Source of the DNA: Anagrus nilaparvatae
Lineage: Eukaryota; Arthropoda; Insecta; Hymenoptera; Mymaridae
DNA: 64,000 nucleotides
Reading direction: 5' to 3'
Assembly: GCA_022575985.1 (NCBI GenBank)
Contig: JAKSXM010000137.1
Coordinates: 23,950,001-24,014,000 of the forward strand
Made by a program: the position numbers and the translations under genes. A model generated the notes under the pieces. The model worked only from the letters and a program-made list of their open reading frames with translations, was not told the DNA's origin and did no database searches. Shown piece after piece: positions 37,709 to 49,092 of this stretch. The stretch's first letter is position 1, and every line of letters starts with the position of its first letter.

Positions 37709-38732
37709 TTTCACTGATTTTTATATCTAATTTCTCTCCACTAAAATGTATATTTTACCAAGTAACTCGGAAATTTCATTTCAAATAACTTAAATTTATT
37801 TTTAAAGTTTTATAAACAAATAATTTAAAAACTTTTCTTTTTGATTTACTTAATAGATAGTTTATAATAGTTTATAAATCATCAAAGCTCCATTGCCCAC
37901 ATCTATAGATTTTTAAAAACTTGCGATAACTTGGGAAAATTGTATACTTTTTAGTTAAATTTAAATATTTATTATTCACGAAAAAAATGATAAAATGCAC
38001 ACATCGTTAAGAATTCAGGCGATTCATAAAAAAAACTTATTTTTTAGAAACGAGAGTTCCATGGAGCCTTAGAGCTTTATAGAAACCACAAAGCTGACTG
38101 CGAAGTACCTTAAAAGTCGATGATATAATTGTTAAGAATTCAGAATGATAAATACCAAAGCTCATAAAAAGTTTATACGAATTTCTCAAGTTCTTGATAT
38201 GCTTCGATTCTCCATAAACTAAACCAAAAAAATAAAAAATAATTCCATCTTGATTTTTGATAAGCTTTAACTTAAGACCTCAAAATTTGGTTAATTTATT
38301 AACGTTCCCCAAACGGGTTGTTTTAAAATTTTTATGAATTTTCATGCAAATGATTGGAATGAGAAATATTAGGATTTAAAAAAAATGAGAGAAAAGTTTA
38401 AAAATTGTCCGATTGTCTTGGTAGAAGAAACGGGTACCAAACTAAAAAACGAAAGAAATAAATGAAAAGAGTTTTTTATAATTTACATAATGTTACTTTA
38501 TTTGTTATTGATATTTAAATATTTGATATACGGAATACAGATAAGTATAATTTATTAATTTGCAGGATAATTATAACAGCAAAGCGACACAAGTAGATAT
38601 AGTACGAATAATTATAATTATTCTAGACATAATAATTATAAGTTTTTTTTTGTTATTTACGAAATAAAAGGAATTTATTGATAATACTGATCAGTTGACA
38701 AGATAATGGTTCTTTATTAGTTATGCAATAAT
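37709..38732. other. intergenic, 3' flank of the prohormone-like gene
   Basis: AT-rich DNA without a recognisable gene. The right end is presumably the 3' UTR of the minus-strand gene that stops at 38733. Confidence 0.45.
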
Positions 38733-41700
38733 TTAATACGGGCTATAATTAAATCCTCCAACGTCTCCTCGATCGTCGATACCTTCTTTATTCGATTCAT
38801 AAATATTCTGCACAATATAATTATTTTTTATTTTTATATTTTAATCGATTTTAAATTCAAAGACTTACTTGGTAAGGGTAATTTTTTGAATATTCCTCAT
38901 CTCGAAAATTCAAATCGTAATTGTCGTACATTCTGTTTGATGATTCGATTAAATCCTTATTCGATTCAAATCTGCTACTATTTTTTTTATTTGATCTTCT
39001 TTTGCGCCCTCTGAAAAAGAAAAAGACTCTAGAATCAGAAACTCATTCATTTTTTCATGATTTTTCTTTCGATCAATCATACATTTAATAAGCTAAATTA
39101 ATTTCTTTTCACTAAAAAATAACCATTCTGATACTGCTAAAATTTTTATTTTTTATTTTCTAGGGCGTTTTAAAACTCCCAGAAGCTAAAAAACCAGTTT
39201 TTTAAAAAAGTAACCGCTAATATTTTACAAAAATTAAGAACTCATTTTTTCATCAAAAAATCTCAAACTAATTATTTTTTTAAATTAGATGCAATACCTC
39301 ATTTTATTCTGTGAAAGTGTTATTTTCAGAACGAGTCTATTAGATTGAAATCTTTAAAAAAGAGACTGATTAAAAAATTTATCAAGAATTTTTCTCTAGA
39401 CTTAATAAAAAAATTATCGAATAAAAAATAAAATCGTTAATTTCAAGCAAAAAATTTATTTTTAAAGTTATTTGTTAACGTTTCACCTATTTCCAGACCT
39501 CCCCAGGACTACAAAGAATTTTTAAAAACACAAAGGCTAAGAGTATTAAATTATTTACATAGTCCTGAAGAGGCCTGGAAACAGGTGAAACGTAGACAAC
39601 ATAACTTTATAAATAAAGGCGATTACATTTTTGCCTGAAATTTGACCATTTTTTTTTTAGCAAAATACCAAGTTACTTCAAGTATCGTGTATCTGACGCA
39701 AAATTCTATTTACTGATTTTATCTCCTTTATTGTATTAGTATAACAATTTACATAATTATATAATTTTTTGTTGCTGACGCAATACTTAATTTTTTGCAC
39801 GGGAATCCTAGTTTTGAAACATTTGACGTCACTTTATTTCTCAGATATGATACATAAAATTGTGAAAAAAATGGCTTGACAGCGTTTTTTTAGTAAAAGA
39901 AGCTCTATTTGTCTCGAATAGAAAATATACTTACCAAAAAATTGCTAAAGGGTCTTTTTTCTCATCGAAAAAAAAATCTTACGACTGCCTGACTCTCAAT
40001 CGAAAACTCCTAATAAGTATGCAACCATTCATACACTTTTTGGCTCAAAAAATATCACCGCAAGTATTGATTTTTCAAATTAGGATTACAATTTTGAGTT
40101 AAAAATTTAGCGAAAAATAAAGCTCTTTCAAAAATATTCGCATTGTAATTGTTATAACCCGGTAACTTGAGGTAAATAGAAAATAACTTTTCTGCAAAAA
40201 AAAATCTTTTCTTCGCATATAAAGATTTTAAAATCTTCTCTCAAGTGAAATGATTTTAATGATACTCCGCATAAGTACACTGAAAAACTTTTCCTATGGC
40301 GGCTAGCGGATTTTTTCTTCTTGCCGCAAGCCGATTTCTTTTGTGGCTAAAGGATAGTTTTTTTGACATTGGTTTTTAACATTGGTCCCCATAAAAAAAA
40401 TAATAAATTGGGAGCAGTTTCTTAAACTTTGCCTTGCTGCCCATCAGAAATACAAATGTTAGCCAAGTTAATTTTTACTGATATGATATTTTAATCTAAA
40501 ATTAGAGAAGTCAACTCAAGCAAAAAGGTATTTCTACTATTACAGTAATAGATTTCACACATTTCATACATTTCTCAGTGATACAAGAGTATAGTAAAAA
40601 TGGGACATCAACAAAAAATTTTTAAATAAATAAATTTTATGTTGTTAATATACGTTTTTGAGGTCGCTAATTTTGAATCTGAAGTCAGCTTTATTGAATT
40701 ACTCCTGGAAATGCAAATTTTTTGAAAATAGTTTAAAGAAAATGGAACATTACAAAAAAATTTTTAATTAGATAAATTTTTTAATGCCTATATATATGTT
40801 TTTGAGGTCGCTAATTTCGATTCTGAAGTAAGATTTATTGAATTCCTCCAGGGTTTGCAAAATTTTTGCAAATTGTAAAGAAAATGGAACATTACAAAAA
40901 AAATTTTGATTATATAAATTTTATGCTGTCTATATATGTTTTCGAGGTCGCTAATTTCGAATATGAAGTCAGATTTATTATATTCCTTCAAATAGTAAAA
41001 GAAAAGTAAGACATTTAAAAAATACTTAGGTTAAGTAAATTTTATTTGGTCTTTATATGTTTATGAGGTCGCTGATGACGACTCTAAAGTCAAGTTTACT
41101 TCTTTTCTTTAGAATTTAGGGAATTTAGGGAAAGGCAGCGGCCAGTTGCCTAGGTTGTGCGCCCCAAACCAAAGTTTTAACTGAAAAGGGAGTCTTAGTT
41201 TGGGTCAGAAAACGCAGGGGGGGGGGTTCAAAGTGTGCTTAGTCAGTAGGAATCTGGCACTTGGCACTGGCCAAGTCTGCCAGTTGTACTTCTTCAGCGG
41301 GCGGTAATGGAACACTGCGGGCCGCTTGTGGCAAGAATAAATCCGGTCACCGCAAGCAGAAAAGTTTTTCAGTATGTAGAGCAATAAAAATATTTTCCTT
41401 AAGAGAGCTGGTAGTAGCCCAATTGGTAGCACCATTGCTCTGTGATCGCGGGGTCTACTGTTCGATCCTTCGATTGAGCAAAAATTTGTTTTCAAGATAA
41501 AAAAAATCAGTTATAAAAATCAGACTAGTTCAGAATCTTGTTTCTGGCGCAAAGAAAAGTCCTTATTTTCGCAAAAGGGTTATTGACTCCGTGTAAGGTT
41601 TGTATCCGATAAACAATGTTGCGTAAGTTAGTAATTTGAAATTAGCTTGGACATAAAATCAATAAATTATTCAGGATATTTGTTTAGTCTTTAACTAATA

Positions 41701-42983
41701 ATTTAGAAGACAATAGAGTTAAAGTTTTAATTACTTAATATGTCATTATGTCATTTAATATTTTAACTTAATGTTTTATTTATTAGAATTAGGTAAAGAA
41801 CCCTATAAATTAATTTAGCGCTCCCCTTTGAAATTTAATTTGTAAAAGAGCTTTATTTATTTAGAATAAAATTTGTTACTTTAACTTTCTACAAGCGTAT
41901 AAAAATTTAAGCAAAATGATGCAAGGAATAATTGGCGATTCTTTAAATTAAGCATTGTGTCTCTATAAAAAATAACAAGTGACTGTAAATTTTCTATATT
42001 CGCGAGGAGGAGTAAAATAGAAAAATACAAGTAATATCGTATTCATGGATCGTATTTCTTAGAGGAGCTTTTAACTTGTTTATACAATGCAGAATCATCC
42101 TATTGTGATGGGAGCTTTTATTTTTTTTTTTCTCAATGCAAATTTTCTTATTCATTTGACATCTCACGTATTCGCTTAAAATTTAAAACTCGTCGATACT
42201 TACAGTCTTGCTGGATCAACTTTTCCAAAGGCAATTGGCATCTGCACGATCCGTCCTTTTAATTTGGCCAATGATAATAATGTTTCGAGTTCGGCTAATC
42301 TTTGATCCGACATGCGTTTGTATCGCCTGAAGTGTAAATAAGAAAAAAATTCATTAACTTCGTTATGACGTAAATTCAAGTAAAACCCAATATATATTAT
42401 GTTACAACACATCTTTTTGCATTTTTAATTCGTTAATAAAATTCATAAAATAATTACATAAAACAGGTATGCTGAATAGGGGAAAAGGAGGTACTTTGAA
42501 ACGCTTCGTTATTTTAGAAAGCATAAGAACATATTCAGCAACCATCAATGTAAAATTTAACTCGAATCCTTTAGGTTAACAAAACAGGACATTATCGAAA
42601 AATTGAAAAATTTTCAAAAAAAAATTTTAATATTTACTAAATTTAGTATACTTACAAAAAAATCTGGGTTTCTCAATTTTTTTTTTTGAACTCACGAAAA
42701 AAATTGTAAATCCACAACCATATTTTGTAAATTTTCGAGAAAAAAAAATTGCGGATTATCCATTTTCAAATTAAAAAAAAATTTTTTTTGCTAATCTACA
42801 GGAGTTACTTTTTACAGTGATATATATTGGATTTTTTGATAAAGAAAATTTGAAATATGAAATTTGAAAAAATGACACTGACCTTATACTATTATTGGAT
42901 GGTTTTGCATCAATAATATCCGTTAAAAAATAAACCGCAAGCACAACCGCTAAAATTATTGTTTTCCCAATAAATCTTGACAT
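38733..42983 (-). CDS. secreted prohormone / neuropeptide-like precursor (family not recognised)
   Basis: Minus-strand exons: 42983-42883, 42326-42204, 39010-38869 and 38807-38733, giving 146 residues. A clear signal peptide comes first (MSRFIGKTIILAVVLAVYFL, cut likely after DAKP or nearby). Next is a short spacer ending in the basic site RRYKR, then a 37-residue segment starting MSDQRLAELETLL, continuing SLAKLKGRIVQMPIAFGK and ending VDPARL. That segment is followed at once by GRKRR. Gly plus a polybasic site is the classic signal for cleavage and C-terminal amidation. The remaining tail is acidic, rich in Asn, Tyr and Ser, and has no cysteine. I infer one amphipathic, amidated peptide. I do not recognise the family, and a secreted non-hormone protein is possible. 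The third intron in transcript order is short. The second, 39011-42203, is 3.2 kb and holds repeats. Confidence 0.7.
39475..39594. repeat. hairpin of two inverted hammerhead-like motifs
   Basis: The right arm (39561-39594) reads AGTCCTGAAGAGGCCTGG then AAACAGGTGAAACGT. The left arm (39475-39510) is its inverted copy with a few differences, across a 50-bp spacer. Each arm has the form CTGA-GA, a small stem-loop (GCCTG-GAAA-CAGGT) and GAAAC. That differs from the hammerhead ribozyme core CTGATGA-stem II-GAAAC by one or more bases. Such motifs commonly accompany Penelope-like retroelements. It sits in an intron of the prohormone-like gene. Confidence 0.5.
40630..41100. repeat. tandem repeat of about 120-145 bp, four copies
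   Basis: Units carry TATATATGTTTTTGAGGTCG, then CTAATTTCGAATCTGAAGTC and AAGAAAATGGAACATTAC. The word GAGGTCGCT recurs at 40660, 40804, 40944 and 41065. The same words occur inside palindrome C (about 36335 and 36463). Confidence 0.75.
41405..41480 (+). pseudogene. tRNA-like sequence, probable SINE head or decayed tRNA
   Basis: An A-box-like TAGCCCAATTGG at 41415 is followed 45 bp later by a B-box-like GTTCGATCC at 41460, the spacing of an internal RNA polymerase III promoter. The bases around the B box do not pair into a proper T arm and the acceptor ends do not match well, so a functional tRNA is unlikely. Confidence 0.45.
42600..42822. repeat. decayed sequence related to the ends of palindrome A
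   Basis: Contains runs such as TATTTACTAAATTTAG and TTGTAAATTTTCGAG, and ends GAGTTACTTTTTACAGTG, close to the right terminus of palindrome A (GTTTTTTACAGTG). It overlaps the 5' intron of the prohormone-like gene. Similarity is low and A/T-biased. Confidence 0.35.
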
Positions 42984-43974
42984 TATTATTTGATTTTAAT
43001 AACGAATAATCAATAAAGAACAAAATGTCAATTCAAAAAATTTAAACTTTATACGACGAAGCAGAAGCAATAAATGCATCAACCGACTCTAACTTAGAAG
43101 AATATATACGAGAACAACAACACCCCTTCCACGTATTACCATTATCTCGTATTATTATACATTTTATATACGCAATGTATAATATATTTTTTATGAACAA
43201 CCCTCACCCCGCGCCATCTCAAATTCATCCCTCTTTTCCTTTTCCCCTACACTTACGTAACGCAGCCAACCCGTGGGCCAAGAAGTTTTAAGCTTTTAAT
43301 TTTCCGGAGATTCGTTAATTAATTTAAGAAAGGAGTAATAGCTACCTGGGCATCGATTAAAAAAGAAATTAAATTTAAACAACATACGTTTTAATTTCTC
43401 TAATGGATTTTTTTCAAAGAACAAGATCAATTATTTAAGAATTTACCAGAATCGATATAATAAATTTAAAGCAAATCCTGCAAAAGATGAAAAATTATCA
43501 TGCTATTGATTACCGATAAATTACAAATGAGACCACACAATGTGCATCCTGATAATCCTATTTCATCACAGAGTATATATTATAGAGCAAATATTAACAC
43601 ATTGACTTATAATAATAAAATAATTAAAAGATTTTACATTTTAATCTTTTGTATTATCCTTATAAGAAGATTTGCATCATTTATTAGCTCGCAGAAAAAT
43701 ACGCACGATTGAGATTACCTATATCTCTTATAAGCTAATTTTCTAACTCTTTCACAATCAATTAATAATTTACCGTTTTAGACTTGTTTTCCAAATGAAT
43801 TTGCAAGACCACCGTTTACAATGAACGTTTTTTGCACATTTAATGGTGCTCGACGAATTTTCGTAATCCCTTATTTTAGACCTTTTATCGTCTTTATTGG
43901 TAAAAGCAACCGAAAAACCTTAATTTGAAAAAACATCTGACATTTTTCCATGTAAAAATTGTTAACAAAATCCT

Positions 43975-44930
43975 GTTTGCTCATTTCATCAGCACTTTTT
44001 TTGTTAGAAAACTTTGTTTATAAGGAATTTTAAACAACTCAAATGGTTTTATGCAGATAAAGACAAAACTTCTATAAATACAAAAATTATAAAACTCACT
44101 TAAATCCATTTATATCAGGTTTTTTGGGCTCTCTGACCCGGTAAACCATATTGATTTAAGTTTTTCATTGTTTCAGACCTTTTTCAGTACCAATAGACGA
44201 AAAATTAGAAAAAAAATAAAATTGGTCAGTTTTGCATATATACCCCTTTCGATTTTGGCCAAAATAAAAATTGTCAAGAAAATCCACTTAACCCATTTCA
44301 TTAGCACTTTTTTTATTAGAAAACTTGATATATAAGGGCCTTGATATATTTTAACCAATTCAAATAGTTTTAAGCAAACAAAGTCAAAATTTCTAAAAAT
44401 CCAAAAATTTTAAAACTCACTTAAATCCATTTATATCAGCTTTTTTGGGCTCTATGACCCGGTAAATCATATTGATTTAAGTTTTTTATTGTTTCAGACC
44501 TTTTCCAGTACCAAAAGACGAAAAATTTGAAAAAAAATAAAATTTGCAATTTTTGCATATATACCCCTTTCGATTTTGGCCAAAATAAAAATTGTCAAGA
44601 AAATCCACTTACCCCATTTCATTAGCACTTTTTTTATTAGAAAACTTGGTTTATAAAGAATTTTAACCCATTCGAATGGTTTTAAGCGAATAAAGCAAAA
44701 TTTTTGAAAATGAAACAATTTTAAAACTCCCTTAAATCCATATATACCAGGTTTTTTGATCTCTCTGACCCGGTAAACCATATTGATTTAAGTTTTTCAT
44801 TGTTTCAGACCTTTTCCAGTACCAAAAGACGAAAAATTTGAAAAATCAAAAAACCCGACATTTTTCCATATGAAATTTTTCCCCTTTCGATTTTAGGGAA
44901 AATAAAAATTGTCAAATATCAGCACTTTTT
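43975..44930. repeat. tandem repeat of about 310-320 bp, cluster 2
   Basis: Copies of the same family as 16410-17100, with CATATTGATTTAAG at 44147, 44468 and 44779, each preceded by CTCTGACCCGGTAAA and TTTATATCAGG. A partial copy leads in from about 43975. Orientation is the same as in cluster 1. Confidence 0.8.
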
Positions 44931-45124
44931 TTATTAGAAAACTTGGTTTTTTTATTAATATAAAATTTTTGAAAATTAAAAAAAAAACTTTAAACACGGC
45001 ATCGGATAATCAGCGAAATTTTCTACGTGGACCTTTGAGAAAAATTTTTTTTATTATAAAACAAGTGTTTTTGAGAATTTATAATAATTTTTGCACTCTT
45101 AAAACTCAAAAATACATAAAAAAC

Positions 45125-45272
45125 TAAAATGGCTATAAATAATCAAGGAGAAGACCTAGGATGCTGAAAATTGTGTTGATAACTTATTTTTGAAAGTACT
45201 TTAAAGGAAAAATATATTAGAACCGACTTGAAGACCCGAGAATTAGTTTAACGAATATCTGCCCATATATAC
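45125..45272 (+). repeat. diverged half copy of palindrome B
   Basis: The order CTAAAATGGCT, AACTTATTTTTG, AAGTACTTT, GACTTGAAGACCCGA and CTGCCCA follows the right arm of palindrome B (28160-28310) with many substitutions. No left arm is present. Confidence 0.55.
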
Positions 45273-46639
45273 ATAATATCAAATTTTCATAATTCTATTT
45301 ATTCATACCTATTATTTTATTCATTTTATATTTAATTTAATTAATGTACATAAATAATAACTATAATGTAAGATTGTAACTATATATTGTGATGGCAAAA
45401 TAAAGGCAATAATAATAATAATATTTGATACTAAAACATTTCAGATTACAACCCGAATGAAGCCGTACCCCTTTTCAGGATTTTTTTGCACGCATCTGAA
45501 TGACAATCTGATAAATGTTTATTAATTGCCTGTTTTTACCCTACATTTTATATTTAATTAATTTCTTACAATTTAAGTTCATTTTTAATTAACCAGTGGT
45601 AAACTAAGGGGTAAAAAACCATCTCTAAAACAACGTTAAATGAAAAATCTTTAAAAAAATTTTTTCGCTGGAAACATTGGAAACACCCCTAAAAGTGGAA
45701 TACTACCTTTTTTTATAGGTTTTTTTTTTGTTTTTATCTAAATAGTATTTTTTTAAACTTTTAAATTTTACCTATTTTTTGCTAAAAATGTTTAAATTAA
45801 TTTTTAATTACTTATTTAGGCAATTATCAAATTAGCAAAGGGTTTAGTTATAGGGAGGAATGTTTAAAAAAATTTTTCTTTTATTATTACTCAAATGACA
45901 TTTTTATAACAATTAAAAAATTATTTTAATCCCACACGAGGATTGAACTACCCCCAAGTAACCTTAAAACGCATGAATACTTATGAGGTAAATAAATGTT
46001 TTATTTATTTTAACTTGATTATTGTTCTTTACCCCCTAGTTTACCCCTGATTAATTAAAAATGAATGTAAGTTGTCAAAAATTCTGGATTAAATAAATGC
46101 AGGGTCGAACAAGCAATCAAGCATTTATCAAATTGCCATTAAAATTTTTAAGTGCGTTTCTGTGGTTTTTAAGGTTCGGTCTAAGGTAACAAAAAATTAA
46201 GTAAAAAATTTGAAAAATATTTTTCTTATTGATATAAATATCTAATACTTTATAAGCTTCTTGGTGAGAACAGACCTATACCCGCCTGCTACTTTGAAAC
46301 TTATGTACTGTAAATTAAATCTAAACCTTCAAGTTTAATGAAACGCGCGTTTCAATTTATCTTGTTAATAATGTTATTAAATGTAGTTTTAAAAAAATTA
46401 TAAACGTTTTTCTACTAATTTAGGTACGCTCTTTTCATTGGTGATAAAATTTTTCGCGATTTTTTTGCCATTATATGGAAAACTGTAGATAGGTAAAAAT
46501 ACCCTGCTAACTATCTGGCATTAAGTTCCTCAAACAATGGGCTTAATACTACAATATGCCACAGATATCACCGATTACAACCATGCAATCATACATACAT
46601 TTCTATTAACTTTTAAAAGTTTTTTTTCTTGTTAGTGTC

Positions 46640-46855
46640 CAGAAAGTGCGTGTTTTCTGGCCGCTGCGCTATTCGAAAAAACGCATTTTCTCGACACTGA
46701 GTAAGAAAAATTATGTTTTGTCCTTGGCCACAAAAAAAGGATGCCCCAAATCGCAGTTTACCATCCTCGGCTTCGCCTCGGACGCTAATTTACGTGCGAT
46801 TTGGGCCATTCTTTACTTTTGTGGCCATGGGTAAAAATATACTATTTATTGATCA
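46640..46855 (-). mobile_element. dispersed element 'AGTACATTTTTA', copy 3
   Basis: On the minus strand it runs from AGTATATTTTTACCCATGG through AAGAATGGCCCAAATCGCA, the central palindrome TCCGAGGCGAAGCCGAGGAT, and AAAATGCGTTTTTTCGA, in the same order as the copy at 9778-10015. It has no coding capacity. Confidence 0.65.
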
Positions 46856-47415
46856 AAAATTTTGGAACAAATTTTCAAAAAATTAATTATCAGATTCGAG
46901 ATATCGAGAAAAAACATATTTTCAAATATAAGTACTTTCATGGAACTGAATGAAGTATTATATCCAGAAACAAACAAAAATATTGCAGTTTTTTTAATTT
47001 TGAAGAAAAAATTTTGAAAAAATTCGGTATCAGATCCAAAAAATTACTATAAACGAACTTTCTAAAACTAGTACTCCCATAGAAATAAATTAGGTACTAC
47101 GTTCAAAAAGAAAAAAATATTTGTTGTTTTTTGTATTTTTTTGTGACGAAAATTTTGGGGAAAAAATTGTCAAAAAATTAATTATCAGATTCTAGACATC
47201 AAGTAAAAACCACTATTTAAATTATAAGTACTTTCATAAAAGTAAATGAGGTATTACGTCCGAATTAAAAAAAAAAGTACCTCGAGATTTTTTGGTGAAA
47301 ATTATTTTGAAAAAATAATTAAGTCTTAAAAGTAAGTTTACTTATTAAATTTACTTATTAAATAATATAATTAAAAAATTGTTGATTCTTTTGCATCTGG
47401 TATGGATTTAATAGT

Positions 47416-47705
47416 TGAATAAATGAAAAATCGACTTTTCCAGAGTAAAGATGTTTATTATAAATATTTTTCCCAACGTTTCGAGTCTTTATAAGACTCC
47501 TTTTTAAGGGATTCTATACACATATTATAATTGAATTAGTATAACATTAATTACATATTTTTGAAATTATTAATAAATATTTTTTAAATGAATAAAAAGT
47601 AGAAAAAGTTTACCTATTAAGTAATTTTTTAAAAAATTACTGAGTTATATTTGGTGACTGTTAAACAGCTCTGGAAAAGACAATTTCTCATTTATTCAAT
47701 AATTA
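47416..47705. repeat. inverted repeat enclosing a hairpin-GAAACGTT motif
   Basis: GAATAAATGAAAAATCGAC with CTTTTCCAGAG (47416-47445) is inverted at 47672-47705 (CTCTGGAAAAG ... CATTTATTC). On the minus strand inside it, GGAGTCTTATAAAGACTC is followed directly by GAAACGTTGGG, a stem-loop plus GAAAC arrangement like that of Penelope-like element repeats. Confidence 0.45.
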
Positions 47706-49092
47706 AAAAATTTTATGCTTATGACCTTCGTGAAAATTTAAACATTTGAAACAATATTAAAATTGTATTAGTTTACAGGAAAGTGTAATTAAATATATTT
47801 ATAAATTTTTATCTATCGCGTAGTTAGTTAACTGCTATAATTATAGATAAAATAATTATTTTATAAAAATTAATAATTCAAAAATGCAGTTGCACTTTTT
47901 ATTTAGCAGACTTATAAAATATTTTGTAGATAGACCAGTTTTTAAGGATTCAATATGCTATAAAAAACGTTACAAAGAAAAAAGCTCATGCGCATAGATA
48001 TAACGACAGTAGACATGAGAAAATCCTCCGTATCTACAAAAGTCTGTAGATGAGCTGATTTATCAATACAGAAGACCATATAGATGAGCCATGGAATTTT
48101 GCTAATCAGAAGTGATAAAAAAAAATTATTTCCACCATCTGTTAGATAATTTGATTTTTCATCCGTAGGCTGGTAAGTATTGAGACAGCCAATTTGGATA
48201 ATTGAAAATTTTTTTTAATAAACCTGCAAAGTAAACTGCAAAGAATATTAAAATAATTAAGATTTTCGTAATTACCTGTAAGAGAAATGAAAGTAGTTAG
48301 ATTATATTTATTTTCTCTTTTTTCCCAATATGTAACCGTAATCCGTTCCTATGTCGGTGGGGAGTTTAAAATTCGTACTCAATTAAGGCAAAATCTTGTA
48401 TTATTTAAAATCCGGCCTTGGAATGTTATCAAACTAATTACATGCATTTGAAATAAATAAACAAATTTATGATAAAGAAAAGCGCATTCTGTAATTATCC
48501 CTTCTACCTTTCACTCAACAAGGAGATGCAGGTTCAAAATGATACATGCAATTCCACCGAAAGAAAGTCTTTCCGGGTTGTAAGAGCGATACACGCGATT
48601 ACATAAAATTGTTTTTCAGTCTTACTTTTAAACTCGTGCTGATATGTTCTTCAAATGATTTAAGGTAATTAATAGGCCAAGTTCGAAGTTCACTTATTGT
48701 TTCTTTATTTAAACTACAACGGTCTACATTTTTATTTTTCGTATCGATTAATATGTAATTTTCTTCCATAATAAATGATAGAAAATGAGGTCGTTTATAA
48801 TACCTGATAGTACACCTCGTACTATAGTTAATAATTTTTTATACCTATACCCATTACGCTTTCTTACACGATATAATTCAGTGCCAGTTTACAGAAAATT
48901 TTTCAAATGAATCGAATATTTAGAAAATTAAAAATTAAAACTTTCTTCAAAAGAAAAAAAAATTTTGCCAAAAAGAGATCGAATTATTGTAATATAAAGC
49001 TTAGTCCTTTTATCGATCGAACTTACTTATGTCACTATAATCTTATTAATCTTGTGCTATTTTTTTTTTTATAGAAAACAAAACGAAAAAGA

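Larger units (their letters stand above)
42984..49092. other. repeat-rich intergenic region between the prohormone-like and FAR genes
   Basis: This 6.1 kb holds tandem-repeat cluster 2 (43975-44930), a half copy of palindrome B (45125-45272), a dispersed element copy (46640-46855) and an inverted repeat with a hammerhead-like hairpin (47416-47705). I found no protein-coding exon; a 5' UTR exon of the FAR gene may be hidden here, as an acceptor is visible at 49074. Confidence 0.55.

Noticed and set aside
41205..41500. Overlapping frames of about 80-96 codons on both strands
   Set aside because: They cover a GC-richer patch including the tRNA-like sequence; their translations show only tRNA-derived words.
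43500..43712. 70-residue open frame with a hydrophobic stretch
   Set aside because: No splice signals, no homology recognised and composition typical of random A/T-rich sequence.
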